Below the pieces are notes generated by a model that was not told where the DNA came from, searched no databases, and worked only from the letters and a program-made list of their open reading frames with translations. A stretch of DNA of 38,554 bases. Origin: Gammaproteobacteria bacterium (GTDB lineage Bacteria; Pseudomonadota; Gammaproteobacteria; Xanthomonadales; Rhodanobacteraceae). The stretch spans positions 1 to 38,554 of the forward strand of contig SHNG01000069.1 of NCBI GenBank assembly GCA_004295005.1, written 5' to 3'. Below are positions 9,588-16,973 of this stretch, one piece after another. The first letter of the stretch is position 1; each line of letters opens with the position of its first letter. The position numbers and the translations under genes are program-made.

Positions 9588-10655
9588 ATGAACCGGTTTG
9601 CAGGGCTGGACCTGCTGCGTGCCATTGCCGGTCTTGCGCTGATCGTCTGCCACACCGCATTTCTGCTTGCCTCCCTGCGCTTGCCGGATTCGGTGTGGCT
9701 GTACCTGGGCCTGGTCGGGGTAGAAGTATTTCTCGTCAGCCTGGGATTCCTGCTCACCTGCCGCATGCTGGAGGTGGCTCCGGTGCGAATCGGACACCGC
9801 TGGTTGCGGGCCATCATGCGCTGGTGGCCGCTGTACCTGTTGATGCTGGGCGTGAACCTGTTCATTTCCGGAGCCGGCACTTCCAGCATTCAATGGATGC
9901 CGTATGTGGTTTTTGCGCAAAACCTCGCCTGGCCGCATCCCGGGTTTTTTGGCGAGGCATGGATCGTTGCCACAGCCGCGATGATTGCGCTGCTGATTCC
10001 GCTTGTCCTCCGATTCCTTGCGCGATGTTCGTTTGTTGTCGGCGTGGGCTGGATCGCTGGTCTGCTGATTGCGGGGTGCGCGGTACGCAGCCTGGTGATC
10101 GGCTTGCAGGATCCGGATTTTGATTTCGGTGTGCGCAAGATCCTGCTGATGCGCCTGGATCTGCCGTTCTTCGGTGTTCTGGCCGGCTGGCTGTGGATGC
10201 ATCGACGCAGTGGACTGGTGCGCTGGCGGCATGCACTGGCGGCGTCGGGAGTCATTGCGCTCGCTGCAACGGCGTATGTGTACGTTTCCATTGCGCTTGA
10301 TGAGAGCGTGCTTGCGCGCAACGCCTTGCTGCCGCTGTGCGACCTTGGCTGTGTCTTGCTTTTGCCCTGGGCGTGTTCGCTGCGGCTTGGAGATCGCCTG
10401 AGCGCGGTCCTGCGCGTTTTCGCCGCCAGCATGTATGCAGGGCTGCTGACGCATGTGACCGTGTTGCGCCTTGGCCTCATCCTGGGTCTGCCGCTTGCGG
10501 CTCAGTCTGCCTTGCAGGGTTTTCTGATGCTGTCAGCGTGCATCCTGGTTTGCAGCGGCGTTGCCGTTCTGGTCTGGTGGCTGCTGGACCGGCCCTGGCT
10601 GCTGCTGCGTGATCGCCTGTTTCCCAAACATGCGGGCCCAATCCGTGAACGGTGA
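9588..10655 (+). CDS. acyltransferase 3 family membrane protein (OafA-like, divergent)
   Basis: A 355-residue protein with about ten hydrophobic helices. The start, FAGLDLLRAIAGLALIVCHT, matches the acyltransferase-3 motif ending in the conserved His. GVEVFLVSLGFLLTCRM corresponds to the G-x-x-x-F-F-x-x-S-G-F-L-x-T segment, and RWLRAIMRWWPLYLL to R-x-x-R-I-x-P-x-Y. The usual W-x-L-x-x-E-x-x-F-Y segment is replaced by AWIVATAAMIALLIPLVL, which lacks the Glu-Tyr pair, so activity is uncertain. The family transfers acyl groups to sugars or lipids in the cell envelope. The ATG is seven bases after the rlmB stop with AGGTGG just before it. The last 123 bases overlap the opposing gene. Confidence 0.8.
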   Translation: MNRFAGLDLLRAIAGLALIVCHTAFLLASLRLPDSVWLYLGLVGVEVFLVSLGFLLTCRMLEVAPVRIGHRWLRAIMRWWPLYLLMLGVNLFISGAGTSSIQWMPYVVFAQNLAWPHPGFFGEAWIVATAAMIALLIPLVLRFLARCSFVVGVGWIAGLLIAGCAVRSLVIGLQDPDFDFGVRKILLMRLDLPFFGVLAGWLWMHRRSGLVRWRHALAASGVIALAATAYVYVSIALDESVLARNALLPLCDLGCVLLLPWACSLRLGDRLSAVLRVFAASMYAGLLTHVTVLRLGLILGLPLAAQSALQGFLMLSACILVCSGVAVLVWWLLDRPWLLLRDRLFPKHAGPIRER

Positions 10656-11426
10656 TACCACTGCGCGCCAAGGCGAATTGAGATTCTCGCGTGAGTGAAG
10701 TCCGGTGGCCGGATATTCGTCATGGCCCGGTTTGCAGTAGGTTCCAAAGGCGATGTCGAAAATGGGAAAGAAGGCGGCAAAATTGCGGTCGGCGTGCTGT
10801 GGCTCGATGGAATGATGCAGGCGATGCCATTGGGGTCCGGCGAAGATCCATGTGCCCGAGCCAAACGAAAGCCGGACATTCATGTGCACGAAGAATCCGA
10901 ACAGGCTGAGCAGGGTTGCAATCCAACCGATGGTGACCGGCTTCTGGTCGAAGATCAGTCCGATCGGCACCAGGATCAGCCATGCACGGAAGGGCTCTTC
11001 CAGCCAGTGGTGACGCAGGCTGGTGGTTACATTGACCGACTCGTCGGCATGATGCAGCTTGTGCAAGGGCCACGCGAACGAGAAACGGTGTTGCGCACGA
11101 TGGAACCAGTAGTAGAAGAAGTCGTGGATGAAAAGGAAGACCAGCGCCTGTAGTGCCTGCCAACCGAGTCCATCGGGAAAATGAATGGGTATCTGCAGGC
11201 CGTGGCGCTGGACCAGGGGTTGCAGGAAATGCAGCAAGGGCGGAAGCAACAGCACGTTGACCAGCACGATGAATGCGGTATAGCCGATGTTGAAGGCGAC
11301 GTTCCGCCACGGTTGCCGCCGCTGCGCAGGGCGCAGGGCTTCGATCAGCATGGCAATCACAAAGATGATTGCGACCAGCCTGATCTGGACCTGGAAATTC
11401 GCAAGGGCGTCAGCGAGGTATTGCAT
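10533..11426 (-). CDS. sterol desaturase / fatty acid hydroxylase family protein
   Basis: A 297-residue di-iron membrane hydroxylase homologue. The eight-histidine pattern is complete: HDFFYYWFHRAQH, LHKLHHADE and WHRLHHS, plus the LRHH segment. N-terminal hydrophobic helices (IRLVAIIFVIAMLIEAL, FIVLVNVLLLPPLLHFL) anchor it in the inner membrane. Substrate unknown; relatives act on fatty acids, sterols or carotenoids. ATG at 11426 chosen because the open frame upstream (90 codons) is non-homologous and runs through the intergenic region. The last 40 residues include a Gln/Pro/Asn-rich tail (QQQPGPVQQPPDQNG) that is antisense to the final membrane helix of the acyltransferase, suggesting the original stop was lost. 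Confidence 0.9.
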   Translation of the reverse strand: MQYLADALANFQVQIRLVAIIFVIAMLIEALRPAQRRQPWRNVAFNIGYTAFIVLVNVLLLPPLLHFLQPLVQRHGLQIPIHFPDGLGWQALQALVFLFIHDFFYYWFHRAQHRFSFAWPLHKLHHADESVNVTTSLRHHWLEEPFRAWLILVPIGLIFDQKPVTIGWIATLLSLFGFFVHMNVRLSFGSGTWIFAGPQWHRLHHSIEPQHADRNFAAFFPIFDIAFGTYCKPGHDEYPATGLHSRENLNSPWRAVVSPFTDWARMFGKQAITQQQPGPVQQPPDQNGNAAANQDAR

Positions 11427-11492
11427 CGAATCCGTTGGCAGGTGAAATGCAGTCAGGGCAATCGACACGAACGAGGTGTTCGTGCGCAACGC

Positions 11493-11498
11493 AGTATA
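11493..11498 (-). promoter_or_regulatory. candidate -10 box for the desaturase gene
   Basis: On the minus strand TATACT, one base from consensus TATAAT, sits about 65 bases upstream of the ATG at 11426. No convincing -35 box lies at the right distance (GCCGTC-like sequence there), so the promoter is weak or activator-dependent if real. Confidence 0.4.
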
Positions 11499-11566
11499 GC
11501 GGCCGCCTGCCGGAGGACGGCCGCAGCTCGGCGGGGTATCGATTGTCGCAGTCGGCAGTGAGTGGT

Positions 11567-11585
11567 CTGTCAAGAAACCTGACAG
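11567..11585 (+). promoter_or_regulatory. inverted repeat upstream of the response regulator gene
   Basis: CTGTCA and TGACAG form perfect 6-bp arms around a 7-bp spacer, about 95 bases upstream of the regulator ATG in the divergent intergenic region 11427-11679. A weak TTGAAC (11603-11608), 16 bases, TCTACT promoter-like pair follows it. It could be an operator; short palindromes also occur by chance. Confidence 0.3.
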
Positions 11586-11679
11586 CGCGCAAGCGGCGTG
11601 CCTTGAACTCCAGGCAATGACTTGTCTACTCGCGGTGAACCCGCCAGACTCGCCCAAGCGTGGGCACAGGGGAAGGCCA

Positions 11680-12327
11680 ATGATCCAGGTCGTCATTGTT
11701 GATGATCATGAGCTGGTGCGTACCGGCTATCGGCTCATCATCGAGCAGCAGGCCGACATCAAGGTGGTGGGAGAGGCTGCGGATGGAGAGCAGGGCCTTG
11801 CGCTGCTGCGCCAGCTGGAACCGGATGTGGCCATCGTCGACTTGCACATGCCTGGCGTCAGCGGGATCGAAGTCACCGAGCGCGTGCGCAAGCTCAAACT
11901 GAAGACACGCATCGTCATCGTGACCATGGTCAGCGAATCGCCGCTGCCGCGCAGGTTGCTGGAAGCCGGAGCCAGCGGTTACATCACCAAGGCATGCCCG
12001 GCCCCGGAACTGCTGCGAGCGCTGCGCCAGGTGGCGGATGGGCGCCGCTATCTGGCCGCCGGAATTGCCGAAGCCATGGCGCTGGATGTGATCGATGGCT
12101 CCAGGCAATCCCCGTTCGAGCAATTGTCATCGCGCGAACTTGAAGTGGCGCTGATGCTGGCAAGGGGGCAGGACATGCAGCTCATTGCCGAACGCCTGAA
12201 CCTGAGCGCAAAAACCGTTGCAACCTACAAATATCGACTGTTCGAAAAGTTGAATATCGACAACGCCGTTACCCTGTCACACCTGGCCGGGTTGCATGGC
12301 CTGCTCGACAACCAGGGCGCCCTCTAG
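11680..12327 (+). CDS. gacA: GacA/UvrY-type LuxR-family response regulator
   Basis: A 215-residue two-component regulator. The receiver domain starts IQVVIVDDHELVRTGY and has the acidic pair, phosphoacceptor Asp54 in VDLHMPG, and the conserved Lys in GYITKA. The NarL/LuxR-type HTH is LSSRELEVALMLARGQ...LSAKTVATYKYRLF. Similarity along the whole length is to GacA/UvrY (PLPRRLLEAGASGY; KLNIDNAVTLSHLAGLHGL). That family responds to a BarA/GacS sensor and drives Csr/Rsm small RNAs. ATG 11680 has AGGGGAAGG before it; a 21-codon upstream extension is not GacA-like. No sensor kinase and no uvrC neighbour (the E. coli arrangement) is present here. Confidence 0.85.
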   Translation: MIQVVIVDDHELVRTGYRLIIEQQADIKVVGEAADGEQGLALLRQLEPDVAIVDLHMPGVSGIEVTERVRKLKLKTRIVIVTMVSESPLPRRLLEAGASGYITKACPAPELLRALRQVADGRRYLAAGIAEAMALDVIDGSRQSPFEQLSSRELEVALMLARGQDMQLIAERLNLSAKTVATYKYRLFEKLNIDNAVTLSHLAGLHGLLDNQGAL

Positions 12328-12433
12328 CCGACGAGTCTTTGGTAGCACCTGCGGCTGCGTAGACGCGTCATGCCTTGGTTTCGCCAGCGTTGCCGCGCAC
12401 TTGCCTTGAGGCAAATGCACGGCCCTGCGTGAC

Positions 12434-15400
12434 TCAGGAGCTGCCTTCGCTACCCGGCTTGGGTGATTCGGGCTTGTCGGCTGACGCAGGCGTTGCTGCC
12501 GGCTTTGGAGTTTCGGGAATGGTCGCAAAGCTCTTGGCGACCTCTGCGGCAACCTGTGGTTGCGAGGCCAGGATGGGCGAGGGCGCCGTGATGGGCGCGC
12601 TTCGGGGCAGCGTCTGGCGATTGGGAACCGAGAACAGATCCTGGACGGAATGCGGACGCACGGGAGTCGGTCGGTCCGATTGGGCTGGCGGCATTCCGGT
12701 GGCTGTGGCCGCTGGGCGCGGCTGGCTTGCGGATACAGAGGGCTGGCTCGGCGGCGCGGTTGGGATCGGTCTCGCCGGAGGCGATTGCGTCGATGCCGGT
12801 GGCTGGACCGGAGTCTGATGCTGAGCCGGAGCTTGTGTTGGTGTCGGCGCGGGTATCGTTGTGCGAACCGGAGCCTGGGTCTGAACCGGAGCCTGGGTCT
12901 GAACCGGAGCCTGGGTCTGAACGGGAGCCTGGGTCTGAACCGGAGCCTGGGTCTGAACTGGAGCCTGGGTCTGAACCGGAGCCTGGGTCTGAACCGGAGC
13001 CTGGGTCTGAACCGGAGCCTGGGTCTGAACCGGAGACTGGGTCTGAACCGGAGCCTGGGTCTGAGCAGGAGCCTGGGTCTGAGCAGGAGCCTGGGGCTGA
13101 ACCGGAGCCGGAGCTTGGGTCTGAATCGGAGCCGGGCTCTGAACCGGAGCCGGGGCTTGGGTCTGAGCCGGAGCCTGGGTATGAATCGGAGCCGGGCTCT
13201 GGGCTGGAGCCTGAGCTGGAGCGGTGACTACGGGCCTTGGAGCGGAATCGGACGCGCCTGCGGATGCTGCCTGCGCATTCGGATTGCGCACATGCGGGGA
13301 GGCCATGGCGCGATCCGCTGCGGCTACGGTGTTCGCGGGTTTGCTGCCGGAATCGGCGCCTTGGTCGACATCTTCATCATCAAAGTCATCGCGAGCAACA
13401 TTCGGCGCGTCGGCACCTGCAGCACCAGCTTCACCCTTGCGACGGCGGCGGCCACCACGGCGGCCGCGGCGACGCTTGGAAGATCCGCCTTCATCCGACT
13501 GCACTGCGGGCACGCTGGCTGCTTCCACAGCCACTGGCATCGCGGTCAGCTTCTTTTCCTCGATAGCCTCACCGCCCGACGTAGCAACGGCAGCCTGCTT
13601 GATGGCGGGCTTGGCGTTCTGGCCCGGAGCAGCCGTTGCCGCTGCTTGTGGCTTGCGTGCGTCGCGATTCTGGCGTGGCTGATCCTGACGCTGCTGCTTC
13701 TGGTTCTGTCCCTTGCGCGCGTCACGTGCTTCGTTGCGATTGGCATCCTTGCGCTGCGACTCGGCGCGGGAGTTCCGACCTTGCTGCTGACCGCGTGCAT
13801 CCTTTCGGCCATCGCGCTGATCGCGTTTCGCCTGCGTGTTCGATCTTGGTTGTGGCCGGCTGACTGCGGTTTCCGCCGGCTTGCCACCAAACAGGCCACC
13901 GAGCCAGGCCAGGAATCCACCGCGAGCGGGTTGTGGCGCTGCCACTTCCGCTACCGGAAGGACGATTTCATTCTTGACCGGTGCCGGGCTGGCCGGAACC
14001 ACCCGGCTGACGGCTGGTTGTTCCGGCTCATCGCCCACTTGCGCAAGTTGCGGCAACGGAGTGGCGGCAACCGGTGTCAGGCGCTGGTAGCTTGGTTTTG
14101 CGTCCTCATTCACATCAGCGGCACGGATGCGCTCGATGTGCAGGTGCGGTGTCTCCAGCTTGTCGTCGGCAACAACGATGACCTGCACTTCCTGGCGGAT
14201 TTCGATTTCGGAAAGCTGGCGGCGCTTCTCGTTGACGAGGAAGTTGGCCACCGCCGGTGGGGCCTGCACCAGCACTTGTCCGGTGTTTTCCTTCATCGCG
14301 TGCTCTTCGACCAGGCGCAGCGCGGAAAGCGAGAGTGATTCGACGCTGCGGATGCGGCCGTGGCCATCGCAGCGCGGACACACGATCTGGGTGGCTTCGC
14401 CCAGCGAAGGGCGCAGGCGCTGGCGCGACAATTCAAGCAGGCCAAAGCGCGAAATGCGGCCGATTTGCACGCGGGCGCGATCCACGCGCATCGCGTCCTT
14501 GAGCTTGTCCTCGACTTCGCGTTGGTGGCGCGGGCTGTCCATGTCGATGAAATCGACCACGATCAGGCCACCGGCATCGCGAATGCGCAACTGGCGAGCG
14601 ATTTCCGCTGCCGCTTCAAGGTTGGTGTTGAACGCGGTTTCCTCGATGTCGCTGCCCTTGGTGGCTTTCGAGGAGTTGATGTCGATCGCGGTCAGCGCTT
14701 CGGTCTGGTCGATCACGATCGATCCGCCTGACGGAAGCCGCACGGTGCGCTGGAACGCATTTTCGATCTGCGTTTCAATCTGGAAGCGCGAGAACAACGG
14801 AACCGTGTCCTGGTACAGCTTCAATTTGCGCAGGTTGTTCGGCATCACCTGCTGGACGAACTCGCGGGCATCGTTGTAGAGCTCCTCGGTGTCGATAAGG
14901 ATTTCGCCGATGTCGTTGCGCAGGTAGTCGCGCAGGGCGCGGATGATGAGCTTGGATTCCTGGTAGATCAGGAACGGGGCAGGGCGCGAGGTGGCGGCTT
15001 CGGAAATCGCCTTCCACAGTTGCAGCAGGTAGTCGAGGTCCCATTGCAGTTCTTCGGCATCGCGACCCATGCCGGCGGTGCGGATGATCATGCCCATGTC
15101 GTCAGGCAGTTTCAGTTCATCCATGGCGTCCTTGAGGTTCTGGCGATCCTCACCCTCGATGCGGCGGGATACGCCGCCGGCGCGCGGGTTGTTCGGCATC
15201 AGCACCAGATAGCGTCCGGCCAGGCTGATGAAGGTGGTCAGCGCCGCACCCTTGTTGCCGCGCTCCTCCTTGTCGACCTGGACCACCAGGGTCTGGCCTT
15301 CCTTCAGCAGTTCACGCGTGCTTGCCTTGTTGGGGTCGAGTCCCGGCGTGAAGTACTGCCTGGAGATTTCCTTGAGCGGCAGGAAGCCGTGGCGTTCGCC

Positions 15401-15583
15401 GCCGTAATCCACGAAACAGGCTTCCAGCGAAGGCTCGACACGCGTGATGCGGCCGAGATAGATGTTGGATTTCTTCTGTTCGCGGGAGGGGATCTCGACG
15501 TCGAGATCGTAGAGGGTCTGGCCATCGACGATAGCCACGCGCAACTCTTCACGCTGAGTTGCGTTGATCAACATACGCTTCAT
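12434..15583 (-). CDS. rne: ribonuclease E
   Basis: A 1049-residue endoribonuclease that initiates mRNA decay and processes rRNA and tRNA. The N-terminal catalytic half is canonical: start [21 protein letters not shown]1 domain (about 36-120), 5'-sensor region, the Mg-binding DNase I-like motifs [12 protein letters not shown] (D301) and [10 protein letters not shown] (D344), and the Zn-link CPRCDGHG (C402, C405). The C-terminal half is low-complexity: a small helical segment ([13 protein letters not shown]), Gln/Arg/Asp-rich stretches, an Arg-rich RNA-binding patch ([14 protein letters not shown]) and a Pro/Gln/Thr repeat array (about 787-906). ATG 15583 has AAAGGAAC upstream; the open frame extends 41 codons further without homology. 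Convergent with gacA. Confidence 0.96.
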   Translation of the reverse strand: MKRMLINATQREELRVAIVDGQTLYDLDVEIPSREQKKSNIYLGRITRVEPSLEACFVDYGGERHGFLPLKEISRQYFTPGLDPNKASTRELLKEGQTLVVQVDKEERGNKGAALTTFISLAGRYLVLMPNNPRAGGVSRRIEGEDRQNLKDAMDELKLPDDMGMIIRTAGMGRDAEELQWDLDYLLQLWKAISEAATSRPAPFLIYQESKLIIRALRDYLRNDIGEILIDTEELYNDAREFVQQVMPNNLRKLKLYQDTVPLFSRFQIETQIENAFQRTVRLPSGGSIVIDQTEALTAIDINSSKATKGSDIEETAFNTNLEAAAEIARQLRIRDAGGLIVVDFIDMDSPRHQREVEDKLKDAMRVDRARVQIGRISRFGLLELSRQRLRPSLGEATQIVCPRCDGHGRIRSVESLSLSALRLVEEHAMKENTGQVLVQAPPAVANFLVNEKRRQLSEIEIRQEVQVIVVADDKLETPHLHIERIRAADVNEDAKPSYQRLTPVAATPLPQLAQVGDEPEQPAVSRVVPASPAPVKNEIVLPVAEVAAPQPARGGFLAWLGGLFGGKPAETAVSRPQPRSNTQAKRDQRDGRKDARGQQQGRNSRAESQRKDANRNEARDARKGQNQKQQRQDQPRQNRDARKPQAAATAAPGQNAKPAIKQAAVATSGGEAIEEKKLTAMPVAVEAASVPAVQSDEGGSSKRRRGRRGGRRRRKGEAGAAGADAPNVARDDFDDEDVDQGADSGSKPANTVAAADRAMASPHVRNPNAQAASAGASDSAPRPVVTAPAQAPAQSPAPIHTQAPAQTQAPAPVQSPAPIQTQAPAPVQPQAPAQTQAPAQTQAPVQTQSPVQTQAPVQTQAPVQTQAPVQTQAPVQTQAPVQTQAPVQTQAPVQTQAPVQTQAPVRTTIPAPTPTQAPAQHQTPVQPPASTQSPPARPIPTAPPSQPSVSASQPRPAATATGMPPAQSDRPTPVRPHSVQDLFSVPNRQTLPRSAPITAPSPILASQPQVAAEVAKSFATIPETPKPAATPASADKPESPKPGSEGSS
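12865..13224 (-). repeat. 18-bp minisatellite within rne
   Basis: Thirteen consecutive 18-bp units fill 12865-13098, most identical to GAACCGGAGCCTGGGTCT on the plus strand, with one- to three-base variants (for example at 12919, 12955, 13027, 13063). Up to 13224 the array degenerates into 18- and 24-bp variants. On the rne strand each unit encodes six residues, a TQAPVQ register. All units keep multiples of three, so the frame is preserved. The array gives a long plus-strand open frame of Glu-Pro-Gly-Ser repeats, which is a by-product. Confidence 0.97.
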
Positions 15584-15951
15584 TTTTATTGTTCCTTTGG
15601 CAGGCTCTCGAACCGCTGCCGCGCATGACCGCGCTGCCCGTGGGCTTCGCGTCGCGCGATCCGGCTGGACCGGAATTCCGGCCGCGGGAGCGCCTGTGCT
15701 CATCAATATGCCGGCGCTTTCCGGGCGCCGACGCTCATTTGGTGCATGCGAATCCGGCGACCCATTGCCTCCGCAAGGGTGGCAAGCAATCTCCGATCCG
15801 AGCCGTTAGGATGTCCGGGCTTGTCTTGCCTGCGGCCTCTCAACCTGAGTACGGGCAGCAGGGCACGAACAACGCTGACGGTCGTATGCGCCTTGAAAAT
15901 GTCTCGGAAATTCCGCAATTGCGGGCCGATGACGGCGCGAAACGCCTGCGC
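15584..15951 (-). promoter_or_regulatory. long 5' leader of rne
   Basis: The 397-base interval between rne and rluC has no credible gene. If transcription starts near 15945 (see the promoter at 15952-15981) the rne leader is about 360 nt, close to the 361-nt E. coli leader through which RNase E autoregulates. Two dyads are visible: a 12-bp palindrome CCGGAATTCCGG at 15670-15681, and CGGCGC/GCGCCG with a 7-nt loop at 15712-15730. Whether they match the E. coli leader hairpins cannot be judged by eye. Confidence 0.5.
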
Positions 15952-15981
15952 AGTGTATCAGTCCAGTCCGGATTTTTTCAA
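15952..15981 (-). promoter_or_regulatory. candidate rne promoter overlapping the rluC start
   Basis: On the minus strand TTGAAA (15976-15981), an 18-base spacer and TACACT (15952-15957); the bases before the -10 are TGA, giving an extended -10. The -35 box shares its first base with the rluC ATG on the other strand, so the two genes' control signals are interleaved. Confidence 0.6.
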
Positions 15982-16973
15982 TGAAGACACACACTTCGAC
16001 CAACTTTGCAGATCCGGTCTCGCACGGCGTGCAAGTGGTCAAGGTCGAGCCGGATCGAGCCGGGCAGCGGGTGGACAACTTCCTTGCAGGTCGCCTCAAG
16101 GGGGTGCCGCGCAGCCTGGTCTACCGCATCCTTCGTACCGGACAGGTGCGCATCAATGGGCGCCGAGCAAAGCCGGATACACGCCTGGAGGCAGGGGACG
16201 AGGTACGAATTCCGCCGGTGCGAACCGCGCAGCGTGACGATCCTGCACTTCCCGCCAGCGGACAATTGCGCAGGATCGAGCAGGCCATCCTGCATGAAGA
16301 CCGCGAATTCCTCGTGCTCGACAAGCCCAGTGGAATAGCCAGCCACGGCGGCAGTGGCGTCAGTTTCGGTGCCATCGAACTGCTGCGCGCTGCGCGACCG
16401 AAGGACACCCTCGAATTGGTGCATCGACTGGACCGGGATACCAGTGGCGTACTCGTGCTCGCGCGCAAGCGCACGGCCCTGACCGCATTGCAGGAACAGA
16501 TTCGCCAAGGGCTGGCAAGCAAACACTACCTGACCCTGCTCCAGGGTGACTTGCCAAAGCCGCGCATTACGGTGCGTGAGGCCTTGCGCAAATCGGTCCT
16601 GCAAGGTGGCGAGCGCATGGTGCGCGTGGACGCCGAAGGCAAGCCTTCCGTCTCGCATTTGACCCAGCTTGAGCGCTATACCGACGCGTGCCTGTGCGAA
16701 GTGGCCATCGAAACCGGACGCACCCATCAGATTCGCGTTCATTGCGCGCACATTGGCCGCCCGGTGGCGGGTGATGAGAAATACGGCGAACGTGCATTCA
16801 ATCAGCGCATGCGTGGGGCCGGGCTGAAACGACTGTTCCTGCATGCCGCCCGCTTCGAGTTCGAGATCGGCGAGCGGCGCTACGCGTTCAGCTCACCCTT
16901 GCCGCAGGACCTGCGTCAGGTGCTTGACCATCTGCAACGGAAGTTGGGTCAGGATGGTCCGATCAGGAAATAG
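15981..16973 (+). CDS. rluC: 23S rRNA pseudouridine synthase RluC
   Basis: A 330-residue RluA-family pseudouridine synthase; RluC modifies U955, U2504 and U2580 of 23S rRNA in E. coli. An S4 RNA-binding domain (DNFLAGRLKGVPRSLVYRIL...GQVRINGRRAKPDTRL) is followed by the catalytic domain with HRLDRDTSGVLVLARKR (catalytic Asp), LVLDKPSGIASHGGSG and TGRTHQIRVH. Divergent pairing with rne is the E. coli arrangement and supports RluC over RluD. No clear ribosome-binding site precedes the ATG (T-run instead), and no better start is in frame. The last 25 bases overlap the opposing gene. Confidence 0.93.
   Translation: MKTHTSTNFADPVSHGVQVVKVEPDRAGQRVDNFLAGRLKGVPRSLVYRILRTGQVRINGRRAKPDTRLEAGDEVRIPPVRTAQRDDPALPASGQLRRIEQAILHEDREFLVLDKPSGIASHGGSGVSFGAIELLRAARPKDTLELVHRLDRDTSGVLVLARKRTALTALQEQIRQGLASKHYLTLLQGDLPKPRITVREALRKSVLQGGERMVRVDAEGKPSVSHLTQLERYTDACLCEVAIETGRTHQIRVHCAHIGRPVAGDEKYGERAFNQRMRGAGLKRLFLHAARFEFEIGERRYAFSSPLPQDLRQVLDHLQRKLGQDGPIRK

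Noticed and set aside
8544-10454. 636-codon minus-strand open frame across rnr, rlmB and the acyltransferase
   Set aside because: It spans three recognised genes and shows Gln/His/Arg-rich composition typical of antisense reading of G+C-rich coding DNA.
12865-13224. CRISPR array
   Set aside because: Units are contiguous 18-mers without unique spacers and lie within a coding frame.
12560-14338. Long plus-strand open frame with Gly/Leu/Asn/Arg/Ser repeats, and 12727-13227 with Glu-Pro-Gly-Ser repeats
   Set aside because: Both are antisense to rne; the 18-bp array keeps every frame open. The minus-strand RNase E has full catalytic motifs.
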